From the NCBI RefSeq assembly GCF_001293645.1, contig NZ_LBMD01000026.1, positions 1 to 60,927 on the forward strand: DNA of 60,927 nucleotides. Direction: 5' to 3'. Of this stretch, positions 43,739 through 53,977 are shown piece after piece. The notes under the pieces were generated by a model. It saw only the letters and a list, made by a program, of their open reading frames with translations, was not told the origin of the DNA and searched no databases. Position numbers and translations under genes: made by a program. Every line of letters starts with the position of its first letter. Within the stretch, counting starts at the first letter, position 1. The DNA comes from Bacillus sp. CHD6a. Lineage in GTDB: Bacteria > Bacillota > Bacilli > Bacillales > Bacillaceae_I.

Positions 43739-44389
43739 TTATAGCGTAATCTCTCTCAATTCCAAGTACCTTTCTAACTTGCGTTTTACCCTTTGTAATG
43801 CGTTATCGATGGATTTTACATGCCGGTTTAAATCTTCTGAAATTTCCTGATAGGAACGTCCGTCCAGGTAAAGGGCAAGCACCTTTCTCTCAAGGTCGCT
43901 CAGCAACTCTCCCATCTTAACTTCTATATCATCAAATTCCTCTTGATTTATGATTAATTCTTCAGGGTCCATGACCTTAGCACCCGAAATAACATCCATT
44001 AATGTGCGGTCCGATTCTTCGTCATAGATAGGCTTGTCCAAAGATACGTACGAATTCAATGGAATATGCTTCTGTCTTGTAGCAGTTTTAATCGCAGTAA
44101 TGATTTGTCTGGTAATGCATAGTTCGGCAAACGCCTTGAAAGAAGTCAACTTGTCCTCTTTAAAGTCCCGGATTGCCTTGTATAGACCTATCATCCCTTC
44201 TTGCACAATATCCTCGCGATCTGCACCAATAAGAAAATAGGATCTAGCCTTCGCGCGAACGAAGTTCTTATACTTGTTGATTAAATAATCCAGCGCTTCA
44301 CTATCACCTAAATGCACAAGTTCTACCATCTGTTCGTCTTCCATAAGCTCTAATATCCTGTTAGCATTTCTTGGATCGCTCACTATCAC
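43739..44389 (-). CDS. sigH: RNA polymerase sigma factor SigH (Spo0H)
   Basis: Length 216 aa. Region 2 contains REDIVQEGMIGLYKAIRDF and region 4 contains GRSYQEISEDLNRHVKSIDN. SigH drives early sporulation, competence and spo0A genes. The GTG at 44389 has GGAGG 7 bases upstream; another GTG two codons on is possible. It has its own promoter; in B. subtilis this gene is repressed by AbrB. Confidence 0.97.
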   Translation of the reverse strand: MIVSDPRNANRILELMEDEQMVELVHLGDSEALDYLINKYKNFVRAKARSYFLIGADREDIVQEGMIGLYKAIRDFKEDKLTSFKAFAELCITRQIITAIKTATRQKHIPLNSYVSLDKPIYDEESDRTLMDVISGAKVMDPEELIINQEEFDDIEVKMGELLSDLERKVLALYLDGRSYQEISEDLNRHVKSIDNALQRVKRKLERYLELREITL

Positions 44390-44423
44390 ACCTATCCCTC
44401 CGACTGAATCAGTAGATAGAAAT

Positions 44424-44453
44424 ATTATACAGTAGGCATAAATTGACCGTCAA
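44424..44453 (-). promoter_or_regulatory. SigA promoter of sigH
   Basis: TTGACG (44448-44453) and TATAAT (44424-44429), 18-base spacer, located immediately past the rae1 stop codon. Confidence 0.8.
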
Positions 44454-44457
44454 CCAC

Positions 44458-44967
44458 TCATCGCTGTCCTCGGCGCCATTTTTCGAAAATTGCTGAAATT
44501 TCATGGTCCAATTCTATGCGTTTTGAAGGTTTTTCGTTGGTAAATTTTGTTACACGTTTTTTTATTCTTTCCTCAATAGCGTTTGACTCATTTAACAGTT
44601 CACGAGCAGATTTCCGCAATGCACCTTGACCGAAAATGGCCCATTGTTCTGTAAAGTCGGAAGTTGCCACATGGATTTGTGTGCGAATGTCACTTAAGCT
44701 GATAGCGAGTTTTTCAATTCTTTCATCGGCAGTCTCGTTTTCGCGAGTATAAATGACTTCCACGCGATGATTTTTGTATTTCGTCTCTATTCCCTGTGAC
44801 ATATGCGCGTCAAAAACAATAATTACCTTGTAGCCTGTATATGCCTGGTACTCTGCCATTCTAGAAATAAGGATATCACGGGCCATTGCGAGATCTTGAT
44901 CTTTCAAGACCCTAAGCTCCGGCCACGCACCGATAATGTTATATCCATCTACCAGTAGAATATCCAT
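44458..44967 (-). CDS. rae1: NYN-domain endoribonuclease Rae1 (YacP)
   Basis: Length 169 aa. PIN-like NYN domain starts with ILLVDGYNIIGAW, with a second acidic site in VIIVFDAHMS and in the THVATSDFTEQ-like segment (HVATSDFTEQ). In B. subtilis Rae1 enters the ribosomal A site and cuts specific mRNAs. It follows rlmB with a 6-base gap. Confidence 0.95.
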   Translation of the reverse strand: MDILLVDGYNIIGAWPELRVLKDQDLAMARDILISRMAEYQAYTGYKVIIVFDAHMSQGIETKYKNHRVEVIYTRENETADERIEKLAISLSDIRTQIHVATSDFTEQWAIFGQGALRKSARELLNESNAIEERIKKRVTKFTNEKPSKRIELDHEISAIFEKWRRGQR

Positions 44968-44973
44968 TGTCCC

Positions 44974-45717
44974 TTACTCTCCTGCCGACAATCTTTTGCG
45001 GAAAACCTCATACATTAATAAACTTGCTGCTACAGATGCATTTAGGGACGTAACTTTTCCTACCATCGGTAAAGATACAAGAAAATCGCATTTTTCTTTT
45101 AAAAGTCTGGCCATTCCTTTTCCTTCACTGCCGATGATAAGCCCAAGTGGCAAAGACCCATCCATTTTTGTATAATCAACCGTTCCTTTCGCATCCGTTC
45201 CAAAAATCCAAAGTCCTCGCTCTTTCAGCTCGTCCACTGTGCGGGCAAGATTGGTTACTCGCACAACCGGAATATGCTCAATGGCACCTGTGGAGGCTTT
45301 TGCCACAGTGGCAGTCAATCCCACCGCTCTCCGTTTTGGAATGATGATGCCATGTGCCCCTACAGCATCTGCTGTACGCATGATGGAACCTAGGTTATGG
45401 GGATCTTCAATTTCATCAAGAATCAAAAAGAATGGATCTTCGTTTCGTTGTTCTGCCGCCTTATACAGATCATCAAGCTCCGCATAATCATAGGCAGCTA
45501 CGGAAGCGACGACTCCTTGATGATTTCCCTCTACCATCTGATCAATTTTCTTACGAGGAACAAATTGCACGAGAACATTTGCTTCTTTCGCCATTGCAAT
45601 GACCTGTTGGATAGAGCCTTTTTGACCACCTTCTGCAATCCATAGCTTGTTAATTTCACGATTAGATTTAAGTGCCTCTAGTACTGGGTTTCTTCCCATA
45701 ATGAATTCTTTTGTCAT
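44974..45717 (-). CDS. rlmB: 23S rRNA 2'-O-methyltransferase, TrmH/SpoU family (RlmB)
   Basis: Length 247 aa. N-terminal substrate-binding domain (ITMGRNPVLEAL-like start, here MGRNPVLEALKS), then the SPOUT motifs LDEIEDPHNLGSIMRTAD, IGSEGKGM and SLNASVAASLLMYEV. Expected target is the 2'-O of a guanosine in the 23S peptidyl-transferase region, by family. It is 2 bases from mrnC. Confidence 0.95.
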   Translation of the reverse strand: MTKEFIMGRNPVLEALKSNREINKLWIAEGGQKGSIQQVIAMAKEANVLVQFVPRKKIDQMVEGNHQGVVASVAAYDYAELDDLYKAAEQRNEDPFFLILDEIEDPHNLGSIMRTADAVGAHGIIIPKRRAVGLTATVAKASTGAIEHIPVVRVTNLARTVDELKERGLWIFGTDAKGTVDYTKMDGSLPLGLIIGSEGKGMARLLKEKCDFLVSLPMVGKVTSLNASVAASLLMYEVFRKRLSAGE

Positions 45718-45719
45718 CT

Positions 45720-46130
45720 CTATTCACCTCTCTTGCTGTCTACCAGTTCTATGCAGGTAAACACGATTTCTTCCATGCGGTCTATTTTATCACTTAAATA
45801 ATGATAGCCAATCAGCGCTTCAAATGCGGTAGAGTAACGGTATGTCTGCACGTCTGTGTTCTTTGGTACCGAACCGGATTTTGCATTCCTTCCTCTTCTG
45901 ATCACACCTTGTTCTTCTTCGGTAAAAAATTCACGCTCCATCAGTTGGTGAAGCAGATGTGCCTGCGATTTCGCAGACACATAGTTTGTTGCAGCCCTGT
46001 GCAACTGGTTTGGGCGAATCTTTCCGGATTTCAAAAGGTGATGGCGGATGTATCCTTCATACACCGCATCCCCCATATAGGCAAGCGCTAGACTATTTAA
46101 TTGCTTAGCATCTACTTGTATTTTGCTCAT
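45720..46130 (-). CDS. mrnC: Mini-ribonuclease III
   Basis: Length 136 aa, an RNase III catalytic domain without a dsRNA-binding domain. The signature [18 protein letters not shown] carries the catalytic Asp. In B. subtilis it processes 23S rRNA ends. It lies 7 bases after cysS. Confidence 0.96.
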   Translation of the reverse strand: MSKIQVDAKQLNSLALAYMGDAVYEGYIRHHLLKSGKIRPNQLHRAATNYVSAKSQAHLLHQLMEREFFTEEEQGVIRRGRNAKSGSVPKNTDVQTYRYSTAFEALIGYHYLSDKIDRMEEIVFTCIELVDSKRGE

Positions 46131-46137
46131 TCAGATA

Positions 46138-47538
46138 TTAGCCTCTTTTCCAACGCGTGCCTTGTGCAGTATCTTCGAGAATGATATTTTTCGATTTCAA
46201 TTCGTCACGAATCTCATCCGCTCTTGCAAAATCACGGTTTTTCCTTGCATCGATTCGCTGTTGGATCAAGCTTTCAATTTCCTCATCTAATAGTTCTTCC
46301 TCAGCAGTAAGGGACACACCGATAACAGAAAATAGTTCTTCAAAATTGGCCATAAATGCCTGCAACACTTTTTCAGAAGTATTTTTCCCGTTTAAGTAAA
46401 GGTTAGCTTGTTTTGCCATATCAAACAAAACAGAAATGGCATTGGCAGTATTAAAATCATCATCCATTACACGAATGAATTCATTTTTAAATTCTTCTAC
46501 TTTTTCTAGCCATTCCGTATCATCCGTTGCAAGATTAGCCGTATTGTCCAAACGATGCTTTAAGTTAGCGTAAGCTGTCCGAATACGGTCCAAGCCGTTT
46601 TTGGTGCTTTGCAGCAGCTCCTCGTTATAGTTGATTGGATGACGATAATGGACAGAAAGCATAAAGAAACGCAATAGTTGCGGGTCATGCTTTTTGATAA
46701 TGTCATGAACCAACACGAAATTCCCAAGGGATTTGGACATTTTTTCGTTGTCTATATTAATATACCCATTGTGCATCCAATAGTTAGCAAAGGTCTTTCC
46801 TGTCAACGCCTCGGATTGAGCAATTTCATTTTCATGATGCGGGAAGGACAAGTCTTGTCCACCGGCATGGATATCTATAGTGTCTCCTAGGTATTTACGA
46901 GCCATTGCCGAGCACTCAATATGCCAACCAGGTCTACCTTGGCCCCATGGACTCTCCCAATAAATTTCTCCCTCTTTTGCCGCTTTCCATAGGACAAAAT
47001 CAAGTGCATCTTGTTTCTTATCTCCCACTTCAATACGATTTCCAAGCTGAAGGTCCTCTATCGGTTGGTGTGAAAGCTTTCCATACTCTTTAAACTCGCG
47101 GGTTCTGTAATAAACATCTCCACCAGACTCATAGGCATACCCTTTTTCAATCAATGCTTCAATAAACTCAATAATAATGTCCATGCTTTCCGTTACTCTT
47201 GGATGAACAGTTGCTTGTTTGCAACCCAGAGCAGAGACATCTTCGTGGTAGGCTTCTATAAAACGCTCTGCAATGGTAGGCACATCTTCTCCTAATTCGT
47301 TTGCAGCCTTAATCAGCTTATCATCCACATCCGTAAAATTAGAAACGTAGTTCACTTCATACCCGCGGTATTCTAGGTATCTTCTGACGGTATCAAATAC
47401 GATTGGCGGTCTTGCATTCCCGATATGAATGTAGTTGTATACGGTCGGTCCGCACACATACATTTTTACCTTGCCCTCTTCAAGCGGGACGAACTTTTCC
47501 TTTTGACGTGTTAATGTATTATAAAGATGAATGGTCAT
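46138..47538 (-). CDS. cysS: Cysteinyl-tRNA synthetase
   Basis: Length 466 aa. Zinc ligand Cys in [18 protein letters not shown] (which also holds the HIGH-type motif HIGN), and KMSKS (near 267). Its start overlaps cysE by 20 bases, so serine acetyltransferase and Cys-tRNA formation are made together under a cysteine-sensing T-box. Confidence 0.98.
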   Translation of the reverse strand: MTIHLYNTLTRQKEKFVPLEEGKVKMYVCGPTVYNYIHIGNARPPIVFDTVRRYLEYRGYEVNYVSNFTDVDDKLIKAANELGEDVPTIAERFIEAYHEDVSALGCKQATVHPRVTESMDIIIEFIEALIEKGYAYESGGDVYYRTREFKEYGKLSHQPIEDLQLGNRIEVGDKKQDALDFVLWKAAKEGEIYWESPWGQGRPGWHIECSAMARKYLGDTIDIHAGGQDLSFPHHENEIAQSEALTGKTFANYWMHNGYINIDNEKMSKSLGNFVLVHDIIKKHDPQLLRFFMLSVHYRHPINYNEELLQSTKNGLDRIRTAYANLKHRLDNTANLATDDTEWLEKVEEFKNEFIRVMDDDFNTANAISVLFDMAKQANLYLNGKNTSEKVLQAFMANFEELFSVIGVSLTAEEELLDEEIESLIQQRIDARKNRDFARADEIRDELKSKNIILEDTAQGTRWKRG

Positions 47539-48184
47539 CTATTTTCTTCCTCTCTTTTAAAAGTAGCAGCTCATTTTGCAAGCGGGCAATTTGATTTTCC
47601 AATTCTACAAACCTATCCCCTGTCGGATCTGGCATTTCGTGGTGATTTAAATCTCTTTTCACCTTTACTCCATCTTGTATAACGATCTTCCCTGGTATCC
47701 CGACAACTGTAGAATTGGCAGGCACGTCTTTTAATACGACCGACCCCGCTCCAACTTTGGAGTTTTCACCGATTGTGATGGATCCCAACACTTTGGCGCC
47801 TGTCGCAATAAGTGCGTTGTCCTGTATAGTAGGGTGTCGTTTTCCTTTTTCTTTCCCTGTACCGCCGAGGGTTACTCCTTGGAAGACAGTTACATTATTC
47901 CCAATTTCACAGGTTTCTCCTATGACAACTCCCATTCCGTGGTCAATAAAAAATCTGTGGCCGATCTTGGCACCTGGGTGAATTTCAATTCCAGTGAAGA
48001 AGCGGCTCACTTGGGAGATAGCTCTTGCGATAAAAAACATTTTTCGCTTAAAGAATGCATGTGCAATCCGGTGTGCCCAAACGGCATGAAGGCCGGAGTA
48101 TGTTAGGATTACTTCAAAGTAATTTCTTGCAGCAGGGTCTTGTTCAAATACCACTTCTATGTCTTCCTTTAGTGTGCGAAACAT
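47519..48184 (-). CDS. cysE: Serine O-acetyltransferase
   Basis: Length 221 aa. Left-handed beta-helix hexapeptide repeats, the [13 protein letters not shown] catalytic segment (Asp-His) and GVTLGGTGK. It makes O-acetylserine, the precursor of cysteine. It is the short Gram-positive form without the N-terminal helical extension of enteric CysE. First gene behind the T-box. Confidence 0.97.
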   Translation of the reverse strand: MFRTLKEDIEVVFEQDPAARNYFEVILTYSGLHAVWAHRIAHAFFKRKMFFIARAISQVSRFFTGIEIHPGAKIGHRFFIDHGMGVVIGETCEIGNNVTVFQGVTLGGTGKEKGKRHPTIQDNALIATGAKVLGSITIGENSKVGAGSVVLKDVPANSTVVGIPGKIVIQDGVKVKRDLNHHEMPDPTGDRFVELENQIARLQNELLLLKERKKIDDHSSL

Positions 48185-48220
48185 GGAGTACCTCCTTTCT
48201 TCTGTTCATAAGTGTTTATC

Positions 48221-48515
48221 AAAAATAAAAACGCCTCCGTGTCATTGACACAGAGACGCTTATGGCGCGGTTCCACTCTGTTTGGATATGGTTTCTACTA
48301 AAAGGGCCCATATCCCCACTTAAGCCTCGTAACGGGAGGTTGCCGCTGTCACTTACTAAGCTTTAGGGCCTTTTAGTAACAGACTCCGAGGTGCATTTCA
48401 AAAAAGTCATCACATGAATCGCTTGCAGCCATGGCGATTCTCTCTGGAAAGGATGTACCTTTTCTACTCTCCTCTTCAACATTCAAGTATGGTTATCTCG
48501 TTTAAAAATATGTTA
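48221..48515 (-). promoter_or_regulatory. T-box riboswitch, cysteine specifier
   Basis: The T-box sequence AGAGTGGAACCGCG lies at 48266-48279. Downstream is the terminator GCGTCTCTGTGTC/GACACGGAGGC with TTTTTATTTTT (48221-48260). Upstream is Stem I, closed by GAGG/CCTC, with TGC in GAAATGCACCTC as the probable specifier (Cys codon). Uncharged tRNA-Cys binding would favour the antiterminator and switch on cysE-cysS. Confidence 0.93.
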
Positions 48516-48520
48516 GTTCT

Positions 48521-48549
48521 ATCATATTATGTTTTACGTAAAATGTTAA
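48521..48549 (-). promoter_or_regulatory. SigA promoter of the T-box-cysE-cysS unit
   Basis: TTAACA (48544-48549) and TATGAT (48521-48526), 17-base spacer. The gltX stop codon lies inside the -35 box. Confidence 0.75.
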
Positions 48550-49997
48550 CCAATTAGCTTCGACAACCTCGCTAAAACTGTATCTTTTCCTAATAGATGA
48601 ATCGTTTGCGGCAGGTCACGACCATGTGTTTGGCCCGTTGTTGCCACACGGATTGGCATGAACAGCTTTTTCCCTTTATGACCGGTTGCTTTTTGTACAG
48701 CTTTCGTTGCAGCTTTGATGTTGTCCACAGAGAAGTCCTCCATCTCTTCCAATTCCTTATGGAAGGCAACCATTACTTCTGGTACTTGTTCTTCAGCCAG
48801 GACAGCTTTTGCTTCTTCATCGTATTCGATATGCGTTTGGAAGAACATCTCCGTCAATTCCACAATTTCCGCTCCAAAACTCATCTGCTCTTGGTAAAGT
48901 CCAATAAGTTCCTTCGCCCAATCCTTCTGATCCTCTGTCATTGTTTCTTCCAGACGGCCTGCTTTTACTAGGTGCGGCAAGGAAAGCTCAACAAGGCGAT
49001 TCAGGTCCATTGTTTTGATGTATTGGTTATTCATCCACATTAATTTGTTTGTATCAAAGACCGCTGGTGATTTGGATAAACGAGCAGTGTCAAAAATCTC
49101 AATAAATTGATCCTTTGAGTAGACTTCCTCTTCACCGACTGGAGACCAGCCAAGCAAGGCAATAAAGTTGAACAAAGCCTCAGGCAGATAGCCAAGCTCC
49201 TCATATTGCTCAATAAACTGGATGATGGACTCATCACGTTTACTTAATTTTTTACGGCTTTCGTTCACGATTAACGTCATATGACCAAATACAGGAACAT
49301 CCCAGCCTAATGCTTCAAAAATCATGATTTGTTTTGGCGTGTTCGAGATATGATCGTCACCACGAAGGACGTGTGAAATCTGCATCAGGTGATCATCGAC
49401 CGCCACCGCGAAATTGTAAGTAGGTGTTCCATCCTTTTTCACAATAACAAAGTCACCAATGCCATCCGACTCAAAAGATACGTCACCTTTTACCATGTCT
49501 TGGAACTTAATTTCTTTTCCTTTTGGCACGCGGAAGCGAATGCTTGGTTCTCTTCCTTCTTCTTCAAATGCTTTTTGCTCTTCAAGGCTTAAGTTGCTGT
49601 GCTTGCCAGAGTAGCTAGGGTTCTCTCCACGGGCAATCTGCTCTTCGCGCTCGGCTTCTAGTTCCTCTTCCGTGCAATAACATTTATAGGCAAGCCCTTT
49701 TTCTAAAAGCTCGTTATAAAATTTAGTATAGATTTCATTACGTTCTGATTGGCGGTATGGGCCATATTCGCCGCCTACATCGACACTTTCATCCCAATCC
49801 ATTCCAAGCCACTTCAAATATTTCAGCTGGCTTTCTTCTCCGCCTGCGATATTACGTTTTTTGTCTGTATCTTCAATACGGATGATGAACTTCCCATTTT
49901 GGCTGCGGGCAAACAGGTAGTTGAATAGTGCGGTTCTGGCGTTTCCTATATGTAAGTGCCCTGTTGGACTTGGGGCATATCGTACACGAACTGTCAT
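48546..49997 (-). CDS. gltX: Glutamyl-tRNA synthetase
   Basis: Length 483 aa. Class I motifs HIGN (near 16-19, within [18 protein letters not shown]) and KLSKRD (near 253). Bacillus GltX also charges tRNA-Gln with glutamate for later amidation. The ribosome site is TGGAGG. The leader just upstream can form CCGTC/GACGG around CGGGCCCG. Confidence 0.98.
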   Translation of the reverse strand: MTVRVRYAPSPTGHLHIGNARTALFNYLFARSQNGKFIIRIEDTDKKRNIAGGEESQLKYLKWLGMDWDESVDVGGEYGPYRQSERNEIYTKFYNELLEKGLAYKCYCTEEELEAEREEQIARGENPSYSGKHSNLSLEEQKAFEEEGREPSIRFRVPKGKEIKFQDMVKGDVSFESDGIGDFVIVKKDGTPTYNFAVAVDDHLMQISHVLRGDDHISNTPKQIMIFEALGWDVPVFGHMTLIVNESRKKLSKRDESIIQFIEQYEELGYLPEALFNFIALLGWSPVGEEEVYSKDQFIEIFDTARLSKSPAVFDTNKLMWMNNQYIKTMDLNRLVELSLPHLVKAGRLEETMTEDQKDWAKELIGLYQEQMSFGAEIVELTEMFFQTHIEYDEEAKAVLAEEQVPEVMVAFHKELEEMEDFSVDNIKAATKAVQKATGHKGKKLFMPIRVATTGQTHGRDLPQTIHLLGKDTVLARLSKLIG

Positions 49998-50119
49998 GTT
50001 TTGTTACCTCCATTTTCCGTCGGCTTTCGGGCCCGGACGGTTTTTAAAACTAAGCATTATTTTAACATAAAAATGCTGGAGTACGTAGCTATTTCTTTCT
50101 ATGGACTTCCTACTACGCC

Positions 50120-50245
50120 GCTGATGATTTCCACAAATGGCTTCGCTTTCTGGGGGCGACCTTGAGCCTCCTCACAACGCTTGGGGGTCTCAACAATGTC
50201 GCTACTTTCCCGCTGGAGTCTACGCCATTTGCTCCAATCATCAGC
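50120..50245. repeat. Palindromic intergenic element, copy D
   Basis: A 126-bp copy lying between gltX and ispF. Ends GCTGATGATT and AATCATCAGC are perfectly paired and differ from copy A by one base on each arm (T to A, A to T), so pairing is kept. Orientation as copy A. Confidence 0.85.
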
Positions 50246-50267
50246 TATAGATTACGTTTTCCAAAAT

Positions 50268-50744
50268 CTATTTCTTTATTAGAAGGACGGCTGCTTGAGC
50301 GGCGATTCCTTCTTCTCTGCCTGTGAAGCCGAGTTTTTCAGTGGTGGTGGCTTTTACATTGACCTGTTCCACGTCCGCTTCTAGTAGTTCTGCAATTCGT
50401 TTGCGCATCGGTTCGATATGTGGAGCCATTTTTGGTTTTTGTGCAATAATGGTACAGTCCACATTTCCAAGTGTATAGCCTTTTTCTTTTACTATTGCCC
50501 ATACCTGTTCCATTAAAACAGCGGAATCAGCATTTTTGAATGCCGGGTCTGTGTCTGGGAAGTGTTTTCCGATATCTCCTTCTCCAATTGCGCCTAAGCA
50601 TGCATCTGAGATTGTATGTAATAATACGTCGGCATCGGAATGTCCTAGCAGCCCTTTTTCGTAAGGGATGGTTATGCCCCCGATTATAAGTGGTCTGCCT
50701 TCTGCAAACTGATGTACGTCAAAACCTTGTCCAATTCGAAACAT
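50268..50744 (-). CDS. ispF: 2-C-methyl-D-erythritol 2,4-cyclodiphosphate synthase
   Basis: Length 158 aa from ATG 50744 ([20 protein letters not shown]). Metal ligands DVH (8-10) and His in [12 protein letters not shown]. Fifth step of the MEP isoprenoid pathway. It follows ispD, the third step. Confidence 0.97.
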   Translation of the reverse strand: MFRIGQGFDVHQFAEGRPLIIGGITIPYEKGLLGHSDADVLLHTISDACLGAIGEGDIGKHFPDTDPAFKNADSAVLMEQVWAIVKEKGYTLGNVDCTIIAQKPKMAPHIEPMRKRIAELLEADVEQVNVKATTTEKLGFTGREEGIAAQAAVLLIKK

Positions 50745-50774
50745 AGTGCACCTCTCCATTTAAAAAAGTATAGT

Positions 50775-50922
50775 CCGTTTAACTCCTTTAGATTTCCGTT
50801 TCAGGTGTTTTCTTTCCGAGGGTCGGTGCTTGAGCCTCCTCACAACGCTTCAGGGGTCTCAACCTACCGCTACCTCCCTTCGGAGTCTCACACCTTGCAC
50901 TCCAACCTCAAGGGGTTTACGG
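50775..50922. repeat. Palindromic intergenic element, copy E
   Basis: A 148-bp copy between ispD and ispF. The paired arms are longer and more diverged (starts CCGTTTAACTCCTTTAGATT, ends AACCTCAAGGGGTTTACGG). Inner blocks GAGCCTCCTCACAACGCTTC, AGGGGTCTCAA and CTACCGCTACCTCCCT match copy C closely. Confidence 0.85.
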
Positions 50923-50933
50923 TTTAATATTAA

Positions 50934-51611
50934 TTATTTTTGTAAAAAAGCTTTTGCAAGGATTAGATCTTCTGGTGTGGTCAGTTTGAAGTTTTCGTAT
51001 TCGCCTTGTACTATGTGTACTGGTACTTGGATACGTTCTACGAGACTTGCTTCATCGGTTCCTAAATAGTTTTCTGTTTTTGCTTTTTCGTGCGCGGCTT
51101 TCAGGATTGGATACCGGAAAGCTTGAGGCGTTTGGATGGACCATAAGCTGGAGCGTTCCACCGTTTCTTCCACTATTCCCGCCACGCTAACACGTTTTAT
51201 CGTATCTTTAACAGGCACCCCTACAATAGCAGCTCCCTCTTTGGACGCTTTTTCTACCAGATTGTGAATGACGTCGCGAGAAATAAAAGGCCTTGCTCCA
51301 TCATGAACAAGAACAATTTCTGCTGTTTGAAGCGATGTAAGCCCATTATACACGCTATCCTGCCGCTCTTCTCCACCAAGGACCATTTCTTTTATTTTAG
51401 GTACCGGGTATTGGGTAAGAAGTTCTTTGAATATATCTTTTTCTTTTTCATTGATGACTAGTTTAATTTCTTTACACCATGGGTCCGCTTCAAAGACGGA
51501 GAGGGTATGTATGATGACAGGTTTCCCCTCAAGCTCGATGAACTGCTTGTTTTTCCCTGCTTTCATCCGCTTTCCTTGTCCTGCTGCTAGTACGATTACT
51601 TGGTAGTTCAT
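50934..51611 (-). CDS. ispD: 2-C-methyl-D-erythritol 4-phosphate cytidylyltransferase
   Basis: Length 225 aa. The nucleotide-binding segment VLAAGQGKRMKAGKNKQF and VHDGARPFI are intact. Transfers CMP to methylerythritol phosphate. A CTTACCCTC/GAGGGTATAAG hairpin lies upstream (about 51655-51686), possibly a weak terminator of yacL. Confidence 0.97.
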   Translation of the reverse strand: MNYQVIVLAAGQGKRMKAGKNKQFIELEGKPVIIHTLSVFEADPWCKEIKLVINEKEKDIFKELLTQYPVPKIKEMVLGGEERQDSVYNGLTSLQTAEIVLVHDGARPFISRDVIHNLVEKASKEGAAIVGVPVKDTIKRVSVAGIVEETVERSSLWSIQTPQAFRYPILKAAHEKAKTENYLGTDEASLVERIQVPVHIVQGEYENFKLTTPEDLILAKAFLQK

Positions 51612-51702
51612 TGTTTTACTCTCCCGTGGGTGTTGTTTTTTTCACAAAATAACTTATACCCTCCAAGCATAGCTTAAGAGGGTAAGGGTTACTACTATTT
51701 AC

Positions 51703-52794
51703 TTATAACGCTGCCCGTTCTAGTTGTTTGGGCTTGGCAAAGATCATTCGTCCGGCAGATGTCTGGAGGACGCTTGTGACCAAGACCTGTATGTGCTTGC
51801 CGATGTAATCACGGCCTTCTTCCACTACAATCATCGTACCGTCATCTAAGTATGCGACACCCTGATTATGTTCTTTTCCGTCTTTAATGACTTGTACAGT
51901 CAGCTCTTCGCCAGGAAGAACGACAGGCTTTACTGCATTGGCAAGATCGTTGATATTTAACACTTCGACATTTTGGAGCTCACATACTTTGTTTAAGTTA
52001 AAATCATTTGTAACGACTACACCAGAGGTCAACTTTGCTAGCTTCACAAGCTTAGAATCCACTTCCTGGATATCTTCAAAATTGCCTTCATATATCTCTA
52101 CTTTTATAGCTAATTCTTTTTGGATCCTGTTTAGTATATCTAATCCACGTCGACCACGATTTCGTTTTAATACATCGGATGAATCGGCAATATGCTGAAG
52201 TTCTTCTAGAACAAATCGTGGAATGACGATCGTTCCTTCTAGAAAACCGGTTTGGCAAATATCCGCCACCCTGCCATCAATTATAACGCTCGTATCCAGG
52301 ATTTTCAGCTTCTTTGAGGATAAATCTAACTCATCATCTTCTACTGATTTTTTCTTTCCAAACTTTGAAGAAATGGAAAATAAACTTACCAATTCATCTC
52401 GCTTCTTAAAGCCTACTTGAAAACCAAGGTATCCTAATAAAATGGTAATGAAAATAGGGAAAATGGCGCTGACAAAAGGGATTCTCTCCAAAGGAATAAC
52501 TGCCAGATACGCAACAATCAGTCCAAAAATAAGTCCTAGACTACCAAATAACACATCGGTAACAGGCGCTTTCACTAAAGATTCCTCTATCCATTTAATG
52601 AATCCTACAACATAATCCACTAACCAAAAAGTAAGGATAAAAAATATAATTGCTCCTAAAATAGCAACAGTATAAGGCTTCGTAAGAAAAGGGATATCCC
52701 CTAAATCCAAGAGTGAAAACAGCTCGGGAATGAAAAAGATCCCCAATGTTCCTCCAAGAATTAAAAAGAATAATTGAACCATACGCCTTAACAT
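51703..52794 (-). CDS. yacL: PIN/TRAM-domain membrane protein YacL
   Basis: Length 363 aa. Four membrane segments (about residues 5-135), then a PIN domain beginning [14 protein letters not shown] with further acidic residues, and a C-terminal TRAM domain (about 295-355). The layout suggests a membrane-tethered nuclease or RNA-binding protein; the substrate is unknown. An isolated TATAAT lies upstream of the start without a good -35. Confidence 0.92.
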   Translation of the reverse strand: MLRRMVQLFFLILGGTLGIFFIPELFSLLDLGDIPFLTKPYTVAILGAIIFFILTFWLVDYVVGFIKWIEESLVKAPVTDVLFGSLGLIFGLIVAYLAVIPLERIPFVSAIFPIFITILLGYLGFQVGFKKRDELVSLFSISSKFGKKKSVEDDELDLSSKKLKILDTSVIIDGRVADICQTGFLEGTIVIPRFVLEELQHIADSSDVLKRNRGRRGLDILNRIQKELAIKVEIYEGNFEDIQEVDSKLVKLAKLTSGVVVTNDFNLNKVCELQNVEVLNINDLANAVKPVVLPGEELTVQVIKDGKEHNQGVAYLDDGTMIVVEEGRDYIGKHIQVLVTSVLQTSAGRMIFAKPKQLERAAL

Positions 52795-52901
52795 TGCCTC
52801 ACCTCCCTTTAATCATTATAAACAGTTTCCATTAAATAAAACGTCGAAAAAACTTTTAATTTACTTTTGTAAGGTTTTTGTCACATAACTGATATTACAG
52901 T

Positions 52902-53975
52902 TTACATTTGACGGTCTATTAATAGTTGATCCTGTATTCGTTTTAATCCCTCTTTGATTTTTCTGGCCCGCACCTCACCAATCCCGTCCACTTCATCCAG
53001 TTCCTCCACGGTTGCATGAAGAATATGCTTTAAATTCCAGAACTTGCAGACAAGGTTTTCAATGACAAGAGGCGGTAGTCTCGGGATCTTATGTAATACT
53101 CTATATCCTCTAGGCAGAACAATTTCGTCCGGATTCATAAACCCAGAATACCCTAGCATCTTCAGGATAACAGCATCGTCCAATAGTTCTGTATTTGCCA
53201 ACTCCTGCAATCTTCTTAATATTAGAAATGCATCCATCTCTTTATCCAGACAATAATCTTTTATAAGTAGAATCGCTTCTTCTTCAATATGAGCCAGCAG
53301 TTCTGTCATTTGTAACCGAATAAGTCTGCCTTCCGTTCCAAGCTCATTTATATAGCTTAATATTTCATTTTTTATGCGGAGTACCATTTCTATGCGGTGG
53401 ATCACCTGTAAGAGTTCTGATAATGATACTTGCTCTTCAAATTCTAAGGCACCTAAATTGGTAATACCTTGATCAAGCACTGTTTTATATTTTTCTAACG
53501 TTTGAATCGCTTGGTTTGCTTTCGTAAAAATAACCCCGATATCACGCAATGCATAACGAAAATCGCCTTTATACAATGTAATGACATTGCGGCGCTGAGA
53601 TATCGCTACCACAAGACAGCCTGTCTGCTTAGCCACGCGCTCTGCTGTTCGGTGTCTCATACCTGTTTCGGTTGAAATAATGGTGGAGTTAGGTGTCAAT
53701 TGCGCATTGGCATAAAGGATTTTCGTCCCTTTTTCATTCAGGATAATGGCACCATCCATCTTGGCCAATTCATAGACATAAGCAGGGCTGAATGAACAAT
53801 TGATAGAAAATCCGCCGTCTACCATGTCTTTTACTTTATCGTTGAATCCCACGACCACAAGTCCGCCGGTTTGGGATCTTAAAATATTGTTGATTCCTTC
53901 CCGAATAGGTGTTCCGGGTGCGATAAACTGTAACGTATCTGCCATGATTTTTTCTTTCTGCCGTTGTTCTTCCAT
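52902..53975 (-). CDS. disA: Diadenylate cyclase DisA, DNA integrity scanning
   Basis: Length 357 aa. DAC domain with the catalytic DGA (AKMDGAIIL) and RHR ([11 protein letters not shown]) motifs, a helical linker, then a helix-hairpin-helix DNA-binding domain at the C-terminus ([18 protein letters not shown]). It makes c-di-AMP and reports DNA lesions before sporulation. It starts 2 bases after radA. Confidence 0.97.
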   Translation of the reverse strand: MEEQRQKEKIMADTLQFIAPGTPIREGINNILRSQTGGLVVVGFNDKVKDMVDGGFSINCSFSPAYVYELAKMDGAIILNEKGTKILYANAQLTPNSTIISTETGMRHRTAERVAKQTGCLVVAISQRRNVITLYKGDFRYALRDIGVIFTKANQAIQTLEKYKTVLDQGITNLGALEFEEQVSLSELLQVIHRIEMVLRIKNEILSYINELGTEGRLIRLQMTELLAHIEEEAILLIKDYCLDKEMDAFLILRRLQELANTELLDDAVILKMLGYSGFMNPDEIVLPRGYRVLHKIPRLPPLVIENLVCKFWNLKHILHATVEELDEVDGIGEVRARKIKEGLKRIQDQLLIDRQM

Positions 53976-53977
53976 CT

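Noticed and set aside
52795-52901. SigA promoter for yacL from TATAAT near 52824
   Set aside because: No acceptable -35 at 16-18 bases; noted with the gene but not called.
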